A stretch of 64,000 nucleotides of DNA from Petrosia ficiformis (taxonomy: Eukaryota > Porifera > Demospongiae > Haplosclerida > Petrosiidae). The first letter of the stretch is position 1. The number at the start of each line of letters is the position of its first letter. Location: NCBI GenBank assembly GCA_947044365.1, contig OX345640.1, positions 3,708,001 through 3,772,000 on the forward strand, given 5' to 3'. The notes under the pieces are model-generated. The model did not search any database. It had not been told where the DNA came from and worked only from the letters and a program-made list of their open reading frames with translations. Made by a program: the position numbers and the translations under genes. Of this stretch, positions 61,900 to 64,000 are shown piece after piece.

Positions 61900-62632
61900 A
61901 CAATGAATTTGTTATGAACTAGTAAATAGTAATTAGTAATTAATTAGTAATTTAATAATTGTGTGCCATATTGTTACAACCAATCTATAATTTCGTTCTT
62001 GCTTTAAATGTTGCAACAATTGCATTTGTAAAACTTATTAATTAGTTTTAATAATAATTCTGTCTGAGTTATAATTTCCTATCATGAAAAACTTTTGGAT
62101 GCTTTCTTTGTGTACTGCCATTACGAGTCATACAATATTTTTGTTAAAGGTTGTATGCTGGTTTATTAGTATTAAAATTATAGTAGTGATGTGTTGTAGT
62201 TTGATTTATAACAAATATGTATAGCAGGCTTTCATTTAAGGGGCAAAACTTGAATTTGGAAGACTTTGGGGGCGACATATGGGTTATTGTAGCATGCAAT
62301 GAAATTCCAAGGGGGTGAATGCCCCACCCCCTAAATGAAACCCTGTATGTAAATACAATTATAAGCAAAAGATGACACCCACTAAGTCACAGGATCAATA
62401 AAAACAAATTGATTCATGAAAACATGAAACTAATAACACACTGTTAGAAATAAACACACACTTCTATAGTTATTATAGAATAATTTTATTCAGTTATTAC
62501 TTATTACAAGAAAAATTAATGAAACTATTATCATCTGTGCTGAATACATCTATCATAAAAAGAAGGAAATAAATTTATTTTCAATTCCAAAGGAGAAAAA
62601 AGACAGTTATAAACAATATAATCATTTTTCAT
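61900..62632. other. Convergent 3' flanks of TRAF 3 and gene Z
   Basis: AT-rich, no coding sequence. 62368-62632 is the 3' side of gene Z and is repeated at 55990-56230. Confidence 0.5.
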
Positions 62633-64000
62633 TCAAGTATTGGAATCATCAGTTGGAGCTCCATTCTTTAGTTGAAATGAATATTGCTGGAGGAAAAAAT
62701 TAGAGACATCATCAAAATTAATGTATTGATGTGTGAAGAGTGGGTGTGTATTACAATCCTATAATATTGGAATTTTAAACAATGGTGAATTTCATTTTAG
62801 TGTCCAAATATTTTCACTCAGAAGACTCAATTCAACAACAGTGACTTAGGCAAAAAATTATTATTGAGAGGAAGGGATTATTGAAAGGGCACACAAAGCA
62901 CTGTACAATAATTATTTTATCATTCATTATTCATCAAAAGTGTGGTTTTCATTGATTTCATCTCCAATACTTTCATATTATATCTCATTTTGCACAGACA
63001 AATGAACATGTATTATTATTACCTTATTCATTTTCTTAGGCAAAGGAGGAGGTACAGTATTACCTCCATCATTACCTCCCATAACTTCTATCAAATCTTT
63101 TACGCTACGTTGTTGATTGACATCAGAACTATCTTTCTGAAATATGAAAGAAAATAGTTAGTGTACATGAAGACATTAATCATTTTTATGGCCTGTATAT
63201 AGGGCCATCCCTATGATTGCTTTCCATGGGGTTTAATGTATAGTATATATAATTATATATACATGTATATATATATTCTTGTGTACATACATGAGTATGC
63301 ATTGTATACGTAGTTTAAAAAGTTGCATCATTTGGGGAGGGGGGTGGGCCTCAGTCAATTAATGGGTGTCGTGTGTAATAGAACACATGCTTGAGTTCTC
63401 CTGACCAGCAGAAAGAAAGCTGCTTATAGCTTACATAGAAACTGGAACTAATAGCTAGCTATTCTACTGGAAATCCCTAAAGTTCTTTAAATTTTAAGAA
63501 GACAACAAAGCAGTCATATGGATAGTTTTTTCTAGTTTGTTCAAAACATTTTTGCATGACAAATAGACAGACAGACAGGTCAACCACTTAACCCATTCTA
63601 CATGCATGTGGGGGTAAATGTATGGCATTGTACAGTTGCATGCTACATGTAGCTGTACAGACTAGTATATTGATGGCACACATAAATTTACAAATTTCAC
63701 ACATTCAATCAACTTAAAACAAACAGGTGGTTGTGTCAGTGAGAATTGTTTATAATTTCCTATACCTGAGGAGATGTCCGTCCTGATCCAGAGGGAGAGG
63801 TATTGTCCAATTGATCTAAAGATTCTCTTGATCCTTGAGAAGACGTTGATCTCTCCAATCCATGTCTTCGAACAGATGTCACTCTTGGAGGTGGGCGTGG
63901 ACCATCTTCCAATCCTTCACCACTGCTACTAAAGCTGGTTGGACGAGATCTGTTGGGGGACCCAGATGGTGTACGAGAATTAATCTTCCTCAGTGGAATT
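62633..64000 (-). CDS. Gene Z: 3' end of an unrecognised Ser/Pro-rich protein (partial)
   Basis: Three exons, high to low: 64000-63766 (continues beyond the window), 63136-63023, 62686-62633. All junctions are phase 0. The first is low-complexity and rich in Ser, Arg, Pro and Gly (PSGSPNRSRPTSFSSSGEG, then PRPPPRVTSVRRHGLERS). The second reads KDSSDVNQQRSVKDLIEVMG and then a Pro-rich stretch ending PPPLPKKMNK. The third is QYSFQLKNGAPTDDSNT and stop. The PPPLPKK segment could bind SH3 domains. I do not recognise the family. Copies of these exons at 20.4, 41.1-42.0 and 56.2-56.7 kb are all broken, so this is probably the functional parent gene. Confidence 0.7.

Overview
The window is animal nuclear DNA: AT-rich, with intron-rich genes (GT-AG introns of about 50 bp to over 1 kb), animal protein families and many small inverted-repeat elements. 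The gene content points to an early-branching animal, most likely a demosponge: IgGFc-binding/Calx-beta receptors, RING-TRAF proteins with six MATH domains, and a death domain joined to a helicase. That placement is inferred from gene content and was not tested by a search. Most reading frames are single exons, so genes were rebuilt by hand from splice sites and matching intron phases.

Layout. 1-5905 (+): the 3' end of one receptor (A), a second receptor (B) and a broken copy of a receptor tail exon. 6436-13020 (-): a 15-exon gene joining a death domain, an unnamed cysteine-containing region, a CCCH zinc finger and a superfamily 1 helicase core. 13838-19230 (+): a 12-exon CHMP7 (ESCRT-III) gene whose introns hold a 452-bp fold-back. 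22530-26084 (+): intact TRAF 1 with six MATH domains. 26455-32621 (-): receptor C with two IgGFc/Calx-beta modules. 33859-35030: a broken copy of the 3' end of CHMP7. 35518-39715 (-): receptor D with one module. 41641-41982 (-): the last exons of an unrecognised gene. 42468-45389 (+): TRAF pseudogene. 47144-53403 (-): receptor E, a near-identical copy of C with a frameshift. 55.4-56.7 kb: gene relics. 58354-61899 (+): intact TRAF 3. 62633-64000 (-): the 3' end of an unrecognised Ser/Pro-rich gene (gene Z).

The stretch from about 18 to 64 kb was built by repeated segmental duplication. A TRAF gene on + followed by a receptor on - occurs at 22.5-33.7 kb and again at 42.5-54.5 kb. Pieces of neighbouring single-copy genes (CHMP7, gene Z) were carried along and broken, so they mark the edges of the copies. 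Copies have since diverged by frameshift, deletion and probably gene conversion.

Functionally the window brings together putative surface receptors (signal peptide, IgGFc-binding domain, Calx-beta, one membrane segment, tails of differing tyrosine content), putative RING E3 adaptors of the TRAF type, and a putative death-domain helicase. That mix suggests an expanding innate-immune or self-recognition locus next to a housekeeping ESCRT gene. A working link between these genes is inference from proximity and domain content only.
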